Assembly (NCBI GenBank): GCA_039583875.1
Contig: CM077151.1
Coordinates: forward strand, 26,589,940 to 26,653,939
DNA: 64,000 nucleotides
Source of the DNA: Platanthera guangdongensis
Lineage: Eukaryota; Streptophyta; Magnoliopsida; Asparagales; Orchidaceae
Direction: 5' to 3'
Under the pieces are notes generated by a model. It was not told the DNA's origin. It was given only the letters and a program-made list of their open reading frames with translations, and did no database searches. The stretch's first letter is position 1, and each line of letters opens with the position of its first letter. This document shows, in pieces, positions 35,201-47,200 of the stretch. A program made the translations under genes and the position numbers.

Positions 35201-38200
35201 TCCACACAGACTCCAACCAATAAGTTGGAATCTCCCACAACTCGAGTGTAGACGGTGTGCTCAGTCGGACTCCTCTCAAAGCCCAATGAGGATAGGCCTT
35301 GATCCAGTTTGAAGTTCCAAGCCCGCGGGGCTTGTCGAAGGTCATACAACGCCTTCTTGAGCTTCAGCACCTTGTGCTCTTCTCCAGCAATGACAAAACC
35401 GGGGGGTTGAGAAACGTATACCTTTTCAACTAGATCCCCATTGAGAAATGCCGATTTGACATCCATGTGGTGGATGTCCCATCCTTCCTCCGCTGTCAAA
35501 GCAATGAGCAAACGGACCGTCTCCAATTTCGCCACGGGTGCAAACACCTCGTTGAAGTCAACCCCATGTCGCTGCACATACCCCTTCGCCACAAGCCGAG
35601 CTTTATGCTTTACGATGTTCCCCTTCGGATCTCGCTTCGTCTTAAAAACCCACTTGAGTCCAATGGGCTTTTGCCCATTCGGGAGGGTGGTGATCTCCCA
35701 AGTGTCATTGTCCCGGATGGAAGTTAGCTCCTCCTCCATAGCTCGTTTCCATCTTGGTTCGTCTTTGGCTTCCCAAAACGTTGTTGGCTCCCCTGCTGCG
35801 AAGAGGCAAAGTCCAGCCTCTTCCTGCTGCAATTCCATCTCTTCAGTTTTGCCATAGATCTCTTCAAGTGACCGGAATCGAATCGGTCCGCTGGAGCTCG
35901 AAGTCGCCTCGGAGGATGCGTCCGTGGTGGGGGAGGTACTGTCCGCGGGTGAGCCGCGGTGGGGCGAGATGCTGGCCGCGGGTGAGCCGCGGTGGAGAGG
36001 GGCGTTGGCCGTGGGTGAGCCGCGGTGGGGGGAGGCGTTGGTCGCGGGTGAGCCGCGGTGGGGGGAGGCCGACCCGTCGCCGGTGGGGGTTGCTGGTACG
36101 TGTGTAGCGAGAGGAGCTGCTGCTGCTCCTTCTGTTGTCAAATGCTGATCGCAGACAGAGAGCACTTCACCATTTTTCTCTTCCCAGTCCCACTTCGCCT
36201 CTTCGCGAAAGACGACATCACGGCTGATCACGAGCTTGTTTGTCTCTGGATTGAACAGCCTGTACGCCTTAGAGCCCGCCTCATAGCCAACGAGCACCAT
36301 CTTGGTGCCCCGATCCTCCAACTTTGCAAGATTTGGCTTCGTTGTCTTCGCGTACGCAAGGCAACCGAAAGTGCAAATGTGGTGTACTTTTGGTTTCCTT
36401 CCGTAGAATGCCTCATAAGGCGTCTTCCCAACAACACTATGAGTAGCCGCCCGGTTGAGAAGATGCACCGCGGTTGCTAACGCTTCTCCCCAAACCTTTG
36501 CGGGCATGTTTTTGCACTTGAGAAGACTCCGAACCATACCCATGACTGTTTGATTGTGGCGCTCCACCACGCCGTTCTGTTGCGGAGAATAAGGGGCTGT
36601 GAGGAATCGTTTGATCCTGATTTCCTCACAATAGGCATCAAACCCCTTAGAGATGAACTCCCCACCTCGATCGTTATGGAATCCCTTCACTTTGAACTCC
36701 GTTTCCATCTCCGCTCGCGCCTTTAGCCTCTTGAATGCATCCAAGGCCTCGTCCTTGGATTTCAATAACTCCACCCACATGAACCTTCTATGATCATCTA
36801 CTAGCAAGAAAAACAGTTGTTTACCTCCAGGGGTGGCCGGATTGATGGGTCCGCAAAGATCTCCATGCACCAATTGAAGAGGAGTTGATGCACGGGCCGC
36901 TGCAACGTTCGGAAATGGTAATCGCCTTTGCTTCGCCACCAAGCACCCGTCGCAGAGTTCTTGTGAGTGCTCAATGGAGGGCATCCCCTCGACCATCTCG
37001 AAACGCCCCATGTAATGAAGTGCTCGAAAGTTGAGATGTCCCCATCTAGCGTGCCATAGCCACGCCTCGTCTTTGTACTTCTCCGCTAGCAAGGCCACCG
37101 GAGCATCCGTCTTCATATTTAAGATGTAGAGACGATTCTTGGACCTCTCCACCTTCGCCAAGAGACGTCTCTCTTGATCGAATAGACACAATAATCCGTC
37201 CTCCATGACGATCTTGCATCCGTTCTCCTCCAATTGTCCCAAACTCGCAATGTTTGTGCGGAGTTTCGGGATGTAGTAGACGTTAGTGAAGACTTTGTGC
37301 TTCTCCTTTTGGTCTTTGAAGAAGACCGCTCCTCGACCACATATCTCCACCGAAGAACCATCACCAAACTTCACCTTGCCCCTTACTGTCTAATCTAGCG
37401 AGGAGAAGTAATACTTGCAACCTGTCATATGGTTCCTAGCCCCCGTATCAAGGTACCAATCCGATTTCTCCGCGTCGCTGGGAAAAATGCTTGGTTGCAC
37501 ATTCTCTTCATTAAGGAGAAGATTAGAGCATACCATTGTCGGGTGATCTTCTTCGCCCTCCGCCAATAAAAGGGCCGGTTCGAAATCCTCGAAGACTTCG
37601 GTCATGTGCGCTTTCTCCTCTTTGTCCTTCTTCTTCAAGCGGCACTCCGCGGCAAAGTGGCCCATCTTGTGGCAATAGAAGCACTTGACTTTTGACTTAT
37701 CATTAACACCGTCATTGCGATCTTGACCTTCCCGTCGATCGTTGTTGTGATGTTGTCCGCCTCGTCGTCGTCCACGGCCACGGCCTCCACGGCCGCCGGT
37801 TTGGTGTCCTCCACCATTGGATGGCTTCTTGTCACGAGCCATAAACTCCCTCATCATCAAGAGGAGTTTCTCCTCGTCTTTGTTGGTAGCTCCACCAACA
37901 CGCTCTTCATGAGTCTTGAGATGGCCGACAACCTCCTCCACGGTCATCATCGTGAAGTCGCCAAATTGCTCTATCGTCGAAGCAATCTGGAAGAACTTCG
38001 ATGGGACGGATCGCAAGAACTTCTTCACAACCGCAGCCTCCGCTACCTTTCCTCCCAACGCCCTTTGCATGTTGACGTTTGTGGTAAGCTTCATTGTGAA
38101 TCATCTATTGAATCTGTCTCATTCATGCGAAACATCTCAAACTCCGTCTGCAGAGTTTGGATATTTGCATCCTTGACGCGGTCCGCGCCTTGGTACATGA

Positions 38201-41200
38201 TTCTAAGCATGTCCCATATCTCCTTCGTAGTTTTCTTCTCCGCAACCATCTGGAGAACATCATCTGGAAGTGCTTGTTGGATGGCCAAAAAAGTTGTTTT
38301 GTTCTTTTTCTCATCCACTTTCGCCGTCGGATCGATTGGTTCCACCGCCTCCAATGCATCTTGAACATCGAAGATTCCCCTCATTATGATAGCCCAAACG
38401 CCGTAGTTGCTCCTCGTGAGCACCGGGTATTTGAAACTTCCATGGAACCCATCGTGTTTTGAAGGTGTTTCCGACATTGAAGAAAAACTTTAGAGTATCG
38501 ATCTCCTCCCGAGAACGATAGCAAAGTGGCGACGATGTCTATCCTATAGAAAGTTCAACAAAGCGCTCTGATACCATTTGTTAGAACCAACTAAAAGACA
38601 CCGCACAAAACATATGAGGAAGAAAGCTTCTGATATTTCTTCATACATTCAATACAAAAACTCCATTACATATAAATGAAAGAGATGACTAAAAACGGAA
38701 AGAAATAATGTCTAAAACAATTAAGGCAAAATGAAAGAAACGACAGGTGCACAAATAAGGAAAATAATAGAAACGTCCAAATGGAACTTTATTCCCTACC
38801 ATAAACAAAATAGGAAAAAACAACTAATTATTAACAAGTAGCAGAACATCACTATGAAGAATATGATTACCTAAAGAAACAACAAAAGCCAGTTGTGTTT
38901 GGAACACCTCAAACCCAACAGCTGCCAGACCACAATACACGTAAATTTCCCAAAACACGAGGGTTGGAATTTAGGTCGAGGTCAAATTGCACATAAGGAG
39001 CCCACCAATGCGGAGAGAAGAACATTGTATTCCAAGATATCCCACTTTGCATATTAATTTCTTCTATTAAAGGGATGCATTCTTAGAATTTGCACTTAAA
39101 AACTTTTCTTTAGCATGAACTCAAGAAGCCACCAGCATACAAGCTTGGATTTGACAAGCAACCAGAGTAAACCTAATTATCCAACATTTATAGAAGCCCA
39201 CCCGTCGCCGTGGGGGGAGGCCGACCCGACGCCGGTGGGGGTTGCTGGTACGTGTGTAGCGAGAGGAGCTGCTGCTGCTCCTGTTGTCAAATGCTGATCG
39301 CAGACAGAGAGCACTTCACCATTTTTCTCTTCCCAGTCTCACTTCGCCTCTTCGCGAAAGACGACATCACGGCTGATCACGAGCTTGCCTGTCTCTGGAT
39401 TGAACAGTCTGTACGCCTTAGAGCCCGCCTCATAGCCAATGAGCACCATCTTGGTGCCCCGATCCTCCAACTTTGCAAGATTTGGCTTCGTTGTCTTCGC
39501 GTACGCAAGGCAACCGAAAGTGCAAAGGTGGTGTACTTTTGGTTTCCTTCAGTAGAACGCCTCATAAGGCGTCTTCCCAACAACACTATGAGTAGCCGCC
39601 CGGTTGAGAAGATGCACCGCGGTTGCTAACGCTTCTCCCCAAAACTTTGCGGGCATGTTTTTGCACTTGAGAAGACTACGAACCATCCCCATGACTGTTT
39701 GATTGCGGCGCTCCACCACGCCGTTCTGTTGCGGAGAATAAGGGGCTGTGAGGAATCGTTTGATCCCGACTTTCTCACAATAGGCATCAAACCCCTTAGA
39801 GGTGAACTCCCCACCTCGATCGTTATGGAATCCCTTCAATTTGAACTCCGTTTCCATCTCCGCTCGCGCCTTTAGCCTCTTGAATGCATCCAAGGCCTCG
39901 TCCTTGGATTTCAATAACTCCACCCACATGAACCTGCTATGATCATCTACTAGCAAGAATAACAGTTGTTTACCTCCAGGGGTGGCCGGATTGATGGGTC
40001 CGCAAAGATCTCCATGCACCAATTGAAGAGGAGTTGATGCACGGGCCGCTGCAACGTTCAGAAATGGTAATCGCCTTTGCTTCGCCACCAAGCACCCGTC
40101 GCAGAGTTCTTGTGAGTGCTCAATGGAGGGCATCCCCTCGACCATCTCGAAACGCCCCATGTAATGAAGTGCCCGAAAGTTGAGATGTCCCCATCTAGCG
40201 TGCCATAGCCACGCCTCGTCTTTGTACTTCTCCGCTAGCAAGGCCACCGGAGCATCCGTCTTCATATTTAAGATGTAGAGACGATTCTTGGACCTCTCCA
40301 CCTTCGCCAAGAGACGCCTCTCTTGATCAAATAGACACAAGAATCCGTCCTCCATGACGATCTTGCATCCGTTCTCCTCCAATTGTCCCAAACTCGCAAT
40401 GTTTGTACGGAGTTTCGGGATGTAGTAGACGTTAGTGAAGACTTTGTGCTTCTCCTTTTGGTCTTTGAAGAAGACCGCTCCTCGACCACATATCTCCACC
40501 GAAGAACCATCATCAAACTTCACCTTGCCCCTTACCGTCTCATCTAGCGAGGAGAAGTAATCCTTGCAACCCGTCATCTGGTTCCTAGCCCCCGTATCAA
40601 GGTACCAATCTGATTTCTCCGCGTCGCAGGGAAAAATGCTTGGTTGCACATTCTCTTCATTAAGGAGAAGATTAGAGCATTCCATTGTCGGGTGATCTTC
40701 TTCGCCCTCCGCCAAAAAAAGGGCCGGTTCGAAATCCTCGAAGACTTCGGCCATGTGCGCTTTCTCCTCTTTGTCCTTCTTCTTCAAGCGGCACTCCGCG
40801 GCAAAGTGGCCCATCTTGTGGCAATAAAAGCACTTGACTTTTGACTTATCATTAACACCGTCATTGCGATCTTGACCTTCCCGTCGATCGTTGTTGCGAT
40901 GTTGTCCGCCTCGTCCTCGTCCACGACCACAGCCTCCACGGCCCCCGGTTTGGTGTCCTCCACCATTGGATGGCTTCTTGTCACGAGCCATAAACTCCCT
41001 CATCATCAAGAGGAGTTTCTCCTCGTCTTTGTTGGTAGCTCCACCAACACGCTCTTCATGAGTCTGACGGCCGACAACCTCCTCCACGGTCATCATCGTG
41101 AAGTCGACAAATTGCTCTATCGTCGAAGCAATCTGGAAGAACTTCGATGGGACGTATCGCAAGAACTTCTTCATAACCGCAGCCTCCGTTACCTTTCCTC

Positions 41201-44200
41201 CCAACGCCCTTTGCATGTTGACGTTTGTGGTAAGCTTCATTGTGAAATCATCTATTGAATCTGTCTCCTTCATGCGAAACATCTCAAACTCTGTCTGCAG
41301 AGTTTGGATCTTTGCATCCTTGACGCGGTCCGCGCCTTGGTACATGATCCTAAGCATGTCCCATATCTCCTTCGCAGTTTTCTTCTCCGCAACCATCTGG
41401 AGAACATCATCTGGAAGTGTTTGTTGGATGGCCAAAAAAGCAGTTTTGTTCTTTTTTCATCCACTTTCGCCGTCAGATCGATTGATTTCACCGCCTCCAA
41501 TGCATCTTGAACATCGAGGATTCCCCTCATTATGATAGCCCAAACGCCGGAGTTGCTCCTCGTGAGCACCGGTATTTGAAACTTCCATGGAACCCATCGT
41601 GTTTTGAAGGTGTCTCCGACATTGAAGAAAAACTTTAGAGTATCGATCTCCTCCCGAGAACGATAGCAAAGTGGCGGCGATGTCAATCCTATAGAAAGTT
41701 CAACAAAGCGCTCTGATACCAATTGTTAGAACCAACTAAAACACACCGCACAAAACATATGAGGAAGAAAGCTTCTGATATTTCTTCATACATTCAATAC
41801 AAAAACTATATTACATATAGATGAAAGAGATGACAAAAAACGGAAAGAAATAATGTCTAAAACAATTAAGGCAGAATGAAAGAAACGACAGGTGCCCAAA
41901 CAAGGAAAATAATAGAAACGTCCAAATGGAACTTTATTCCCTACCATAAACAAAATAGGAAAAAACAACTAATTATTAACAAGTAGCAGAACATCACTAT
42001 GAAGAATATGATTACCTAAAGAAACAACAAAAGCCAGTTGTGTTTGGAACACCTCAAACCCAACAGCTGCCAGACCACAATACACGTAAATTTCCCAAAA
42101 CACGAGGGTTGGAATTTAGGTCGAGGTCAAATTGCACATAAGGAGCCCACCAATGCGGAGAGAAGAACATTGTATTCCAAGATATCCCACTTTGCATATT
42201 AATTTCTTCTATTAAAGGGATGCATTCTTAGAATTTGCACTTAAAAACTTTTCTTTAGCATGAACTCAAGAAGCCACCAGCATACAAGCTTGGATTTGAC
42301 AAGCAACCAGAGTAAACCTAATTATCCAACATTTATAGAAGCCCACCCGTCGCCGTGGGGGAGGCCGACCCGTCGCCAGTGGGGGTTGCTGGTACGTGTG
42401 TAGCGAGAGGAGCTGCTGCTGCTCCTTCTGTTGTCAAATGCTGATCGCAGACAGAGAGCACTTCACCATTTTTCTCTTCCCAGTCCCACTTCGCCTCTTC
42501 GCGAAAGACGACATCACGGCTGATCACGAGCTTGCCTGTCTCTGGATTGAACAGCCTGTACACCTTAGAGCCCGCCTCATAGCCAATGAGCACCATCTTG
42601 GTGCCCCGATCCTCCAACTTTGCAAGATTTCGCTTCGTTGTCTTTGCGCACGCAAGGCAACCGAAAGTGCAAAGGTGGTGTACTTTTGGTTTCCTTCTGT
42701 AGAACGCCTCATAAGGCGTCTTCCCAACAACACTATGAGTAGCCGCCCGGTTGAGAAGATGCACCGCGGTTGCTAACGCTTCTCCCCAAAACTTTGCGGG
42801 CATGTTTTTGCACTTGAGAAGACTCCGAACCATACTCATGACTGTTTGATTGTGGCGCTCCACCACGCCGTTCTGTTGCGGAGAATAAGGGGCTGTGAGG
42901 AATCGTTTGATCCCGACTTCCTCACAATAGGCATCAAACCCCTTAGAGGTGAACTCCCCACCTCGATCGTTATGGAATCCCTTCACTTTGAACTCCGTTT
43001 CCATCTCCGCTCGCGCCTTTAGCCTCTTGAATGCATCCAAGGCCTCGTCCTTGGATTTCAATAACTCCACCCACATGAACCTGCTATGATCATCTACTAG
43101 CAAGAAGAACAGTTGTTTACCTCCAGGGGTGGCCGGATTGATGGGTCCGCAAAGATCTCCATGCACCAATTGAAGAGGAGTTGATGTACGGGCTGCTGCA
43201 ACGTTCAGAAATGGTAATCGCCTTTGCTTCGCCACCAAGCACCCGTCGCAGAGTTCTTGTGAGTGCTCAATGGAGGGCATCCCCTCGACCATCTCGAAAC
43301 GCCCCATGTAATGAAGTGCCCGAAAGTTGAGATGTCCCCATCTAGCGTGCCATAGCCACGCCTCGTCTTTGTACTTCTCCGCTAGCAAGGCCACCGGAGC
43401 ATCCGTCTTCATATTTAAGATGTAGAGACGATTCTTGGACCTCTCCACCTTCGCCAAGAGACGCCTCTCTTGATCGAATAGACACAAGAATCCGTCCTCC
43501 ATGACGATATTGCATCCGTTCTCCTCCAATTGTCCCGAACTCGCAATGTTTGTACGGAGTTTCGGGATGTAGTAGACGTTAGTGAAGACTTTGTGCTTCT
43601 CCTTTTGGTCTTTGAAGAAGACCGCTCCTCGACCACATATCTCCACCGAAGAACCATCATCAAACTTCACCTTGCCCCTTACCGTCTCATCTAGCGAGCA
43701 GAAGTAATCCTTGCAACCCGTCATATAGTTCCTAGCCCCCGTATCAAGGTACCAATCCGATTTCTCCCCGTCGCTGGAAAAATGCTTGGTTGCACATTCT
43801 CTTCATTAAGGAGAAGATTAGAGCATTCCATTGTCGGGTGATCTTCTTCGCCCTCCGCCAATAAAAGGGCCGGTTCGAAATCCTCGAAGACTTCGGTCAT
43901 GTGCGCTTTCTCCTCTTTGTCCTTCTTCTTCAAGCGGCACTCCGCGGCAAAGTGGCCCATCTTGTGGCAATAGAAGCACTTGACTTTTGACTTATCATTA
44001 ACACCGTCATTGCGATCTTGACCTTCCCGTCGATCGTTGTTGCGATGTTGTCCGCCTCGTCCTCGTCCACGGCCACAGCCTCCACGGCCCCCGGTTTGGT
44101 GTCCTCCACCATTGGATGGCTTCTTGTCACGAGCCATAAACTCCCTCATCATCAAGAGGAGTTTCTCCTCGTCTTTGTTGGTAGCTCCACCAACACGCTC

Positions 44201-47200
44201 TTCATGAGTCTTGAGACGGCCGACAACCTCCTCCACGGTCATCATCGTGAAGTCGCCAAATTGCTCTATCGTCGAAGCAATCTGGAAGAACTTTGATGGG
44301 ATGTATCGCAAGAACTTCTTCATAACCGCAGCCTCCGTTACCTTTCCTCCCAACGCCCTTTGCATGTTGACGTTTGTGGTAAGCTTCATTGTGAAATCAT
44401 CTATTGAATCTGTCTCCTTCATGCGAAACATCTCAAACTCCGTCTGCAGAGTTTGGATCTTTGCATTCTTGACGCGGTCCGCGCCTTGGTACATGATCCT
44501 AAGCATGTCCCATATCTCCTTCGCAGTTTTCTTCTCCGCAACCATCTGGAGAACATCATCTGGAAGTGCTTGTTGGATGGCCAAAAAAGCTGTTTTGTTC
44601 TTTTTTTCATCCACTTTCGCCGTCGGATCGATTGGTTCCACCACCGCCTCCAATGCATCTTGAACATCGAGGATTCCCCTCATTATGATAGCCCAAACGC
44701 CGAAGTTGCTCCTCGTGAGCACCGGGTATTTGAAACTTCCATGGAACCCATCGTGTTTTGAAGGTGTCTCTGGCATTGAAGAAAAACTTTAGAGTATCGA
44801 TCTCCTCCCGAGAACGATAGCAAAGTGGCGGCGATGTCTATCCTATAGAAAGTTCAACAAAGCGCTCTGATACCAATTGTTAGAACCAACTAAAACACAC
44901 CGCACAAAACATATGAGGAAGAAAGCTTCTGATATTTCTTCATACATTCAATACAAAAACTCTATTACATATTGTTGAAGCCAAAATTGACCTCTGTGGA
45001 GTTCGCGGTCCCTGAAAGGGGTGACCTCACACATACTACACTCGAGAGAACGTCACGGACCGGAGACTTAGGAGACTATGAACAGACCCTCGGCTCTAGC
45101 GCGGAGGTCCCACCTCACACCCGGAAGGCTACCTGAGCTCTTCCCCTCCCTTACCAAAGGGCTAGGCTGGGCGCCTTGGAGAGCTCTCTCTACTCTACCA
45201 AGAAGAAGCTAAGGGAGGAGGAAGCTAAGAAAAGGATCCTCTCCAAGGCACCCAAGGGGGTCTATTTATAGTTTTTCAAATCTCAGGGGCCAAAAATGAC
45301 CAAAATACCCCACGGCCAAAAGGCCTCGGGCCAATAGGAAACCGCCACGCCTGGGGGTAGAGAAGGAAAAACGCGTTACCTAAAGCAAATAGGGGACCCA
45401 CCCTGCGGGACGGGGCGAGACCCGGCCTAGGGGCCGTCTCGCCCCGGCCTACCCGCCGGGCTGGGCGAGACCCGGCCTGGGGGCCGGTCTCGCCTGGCTG
45501 CCCGCGGGACGGGGCGAGACCCGGCCTGGGGGCCGGTCTCGCCCGGCCTACCCGCCGGGCTGGGCGAGACCCGGCCTGGGGGCCGGTCTCGCCTGGATGC
45601 CCGCGGGGCGGGGCGAGACCCGGCCCGAGGGCCGGTCTCGCCCGGCCTACCCGCCGGGCTGGGCGAGACCCGGCCTGGGGGCCGGTCTCGCCTGGCTGCC
45701 CGCGGGGCAGGGCGAGACCCGGCCCGAGGGCCGGTCTCGCCCGGCCTACCCGCCGGGCTCGGCGAGACCCGGCCTGGGGGCCGGTCTCGCCTGGCTGCCC
45801 GCGGGGCGGGGCGAGACCCGGCCCGAAGGCCGGTCTCCCCCTCCCCCCGCCTACCCGCCGGGCTCGGGGCTGGTCTCGCCGGCCTGAGGGGAAAAGGGGG
45901 AGGGGGAGGGTCTGCTGATCCCGCCTCCACACCCAATTGGCCCGGGCGGGTGCCTTCCAACCTGCCACTCTCACACTCCAACTAAGGGGCCGCTGGGGGA
46001 GGCCGATTTCTCCTCCCCCTACTAGTAGATTTCCAAGCTAGAGCCAAAATTGGCCACCGAGAGTTCAAAATACTCAAAAAGCTTAAAAACTAAGCACGCC
46101 TCATTTAGGGTCCACTCTTCGCGAATACGGGGTTGTACACAATCTCCGCTCTTTTCGAGGTTGGCACAAGCTCGGAAAGAAACATCCAACCCAACGTATT
46201 CGCGGAGTGTAACTTCCCGCGGGGTCAACCTGCCATGCCAGCTATGGGAGCCTGGGTGGCGAGAGCTTCTCTGGGTAACAAACTTGGCTCCCATGAGAGA
46301 TCAACCAGCCATGTCAGCTAGTGAGAGCCTGACAGCGGAATCCATCTCGGAGCAAAGGACTTGGCTTCCACGAGAGATCAACCTGCCCTGCCAGCTAGAT
46401 GAGAGCCTGACAGCGGAATCCATCTCGGAGCAAAGGACTTGGCTTCCACGAGAGATCAACCTGCTCTGCCAGCTAGATGAGAGCCTGGCAGCGGAATCCA
46501 TCTCGGAGCTAAGGGCTTGGCTTCCACGAGAGATCAACCTGCCCTGCCAGCTAGATGAGAGCCTGGCAGCGGAATCCATCTCGGAGCTAAGGGCTTGGCT
46601 TCCACGAGAGATCAACCTGCCCTGCCAGCTAGATGAGAGCCTGGCAGCGGAATCCATCTCGGAGCTAAGGGCTTGGCTTCCACGAGAGATCAACCTGCCC
46701 TGCCAGCTAGATGAGAGCCTGACAGCGGAATCCATCTCGAGGTGAGACCTTCCCACCCTCCGAGAGATCAACCAGCCCTGTCAGCTAGGTGAGAGCCTGA
46801 CAGCGGAATCCATCCCGAGGTGAGACTTTCCCACCCTCCGAGAGATCAACCTGCCCTGCCAGCTAGGTGAGAGCCTGGCAGCGGAATCCATCCCGAGGTG
46901 AGACCTTCCCACCCTCCGAGAGATCAACCTGCCCTGCCAGCTAGGTGAGAGCCTGGCAGCGGAATCCATCTCGAGGTGAGACCTTCCCACCCTCCGAGAG
47001 ATCAACCTGCCCTGCCAGCTAGGTGAGAGTCTGCCAGCGGAATCCATCTCGAGGTGAGACCTTCACACCCTCCGAGAGATCAACCTGCCCTGCCAGCTAG
47101 GTGAGAGTCTGGCAGCGGAATCCATCCCGAGGTGAGACCTTCCCACCCTCCGAGAGATCAATCTGCCCTGCCAGCTAGGTGAGAGTCTGGCAACGGAATC

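Larger units (their letters stand above)
33978..38836 (-). mobile_element. Complete-length Ty1/copia retrotransposon in GT51 intron 2 (unit 1 parent)
   Basis: 4,859 bp with 258-bp LTRs at 38836-38579 (5-prime) and 34235-33978 (3-prime). The target duplication agtag is intact at 33973-33977 and 38837-38841. The primer binding site (tggtatcagag, minus strand) is at 38576-38566. The LTRs differ at about 12 of 258 positions (4.7 percent), so it is older than the copia in intron 4. It is inserted in the same orientation as the host gene. Its 5-prime part served as the template for the tandem units at 39204-42348 and 42349-52460. Confidence 0.95.
39204..42348 (-). repeat. Tandem unit 2 (partial copia plus host flank), 3,145 bp
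   Basis: It begins at a junction where host flank (gaagcccaccc) is joined to the copia pol linker (ggggaggccgaccc). It then holds integrase, protease and gag, the primer binding site (41711-41721), a complete 258-bp LTR (41724-41981) and the 367-bp host flank. RT, RNase H and the 3-prime LTR are absent. The junction is the same as in unit 3, so both descend from one duplication event. Confidence 0.9.

Noticed and set aside
45276..45981. Arg/Pro/Gly-rich ORFs in the LTR (also 51149-51766)
   Set aside because: Produced by the GC-rich hairpin array, open in several frames at once.
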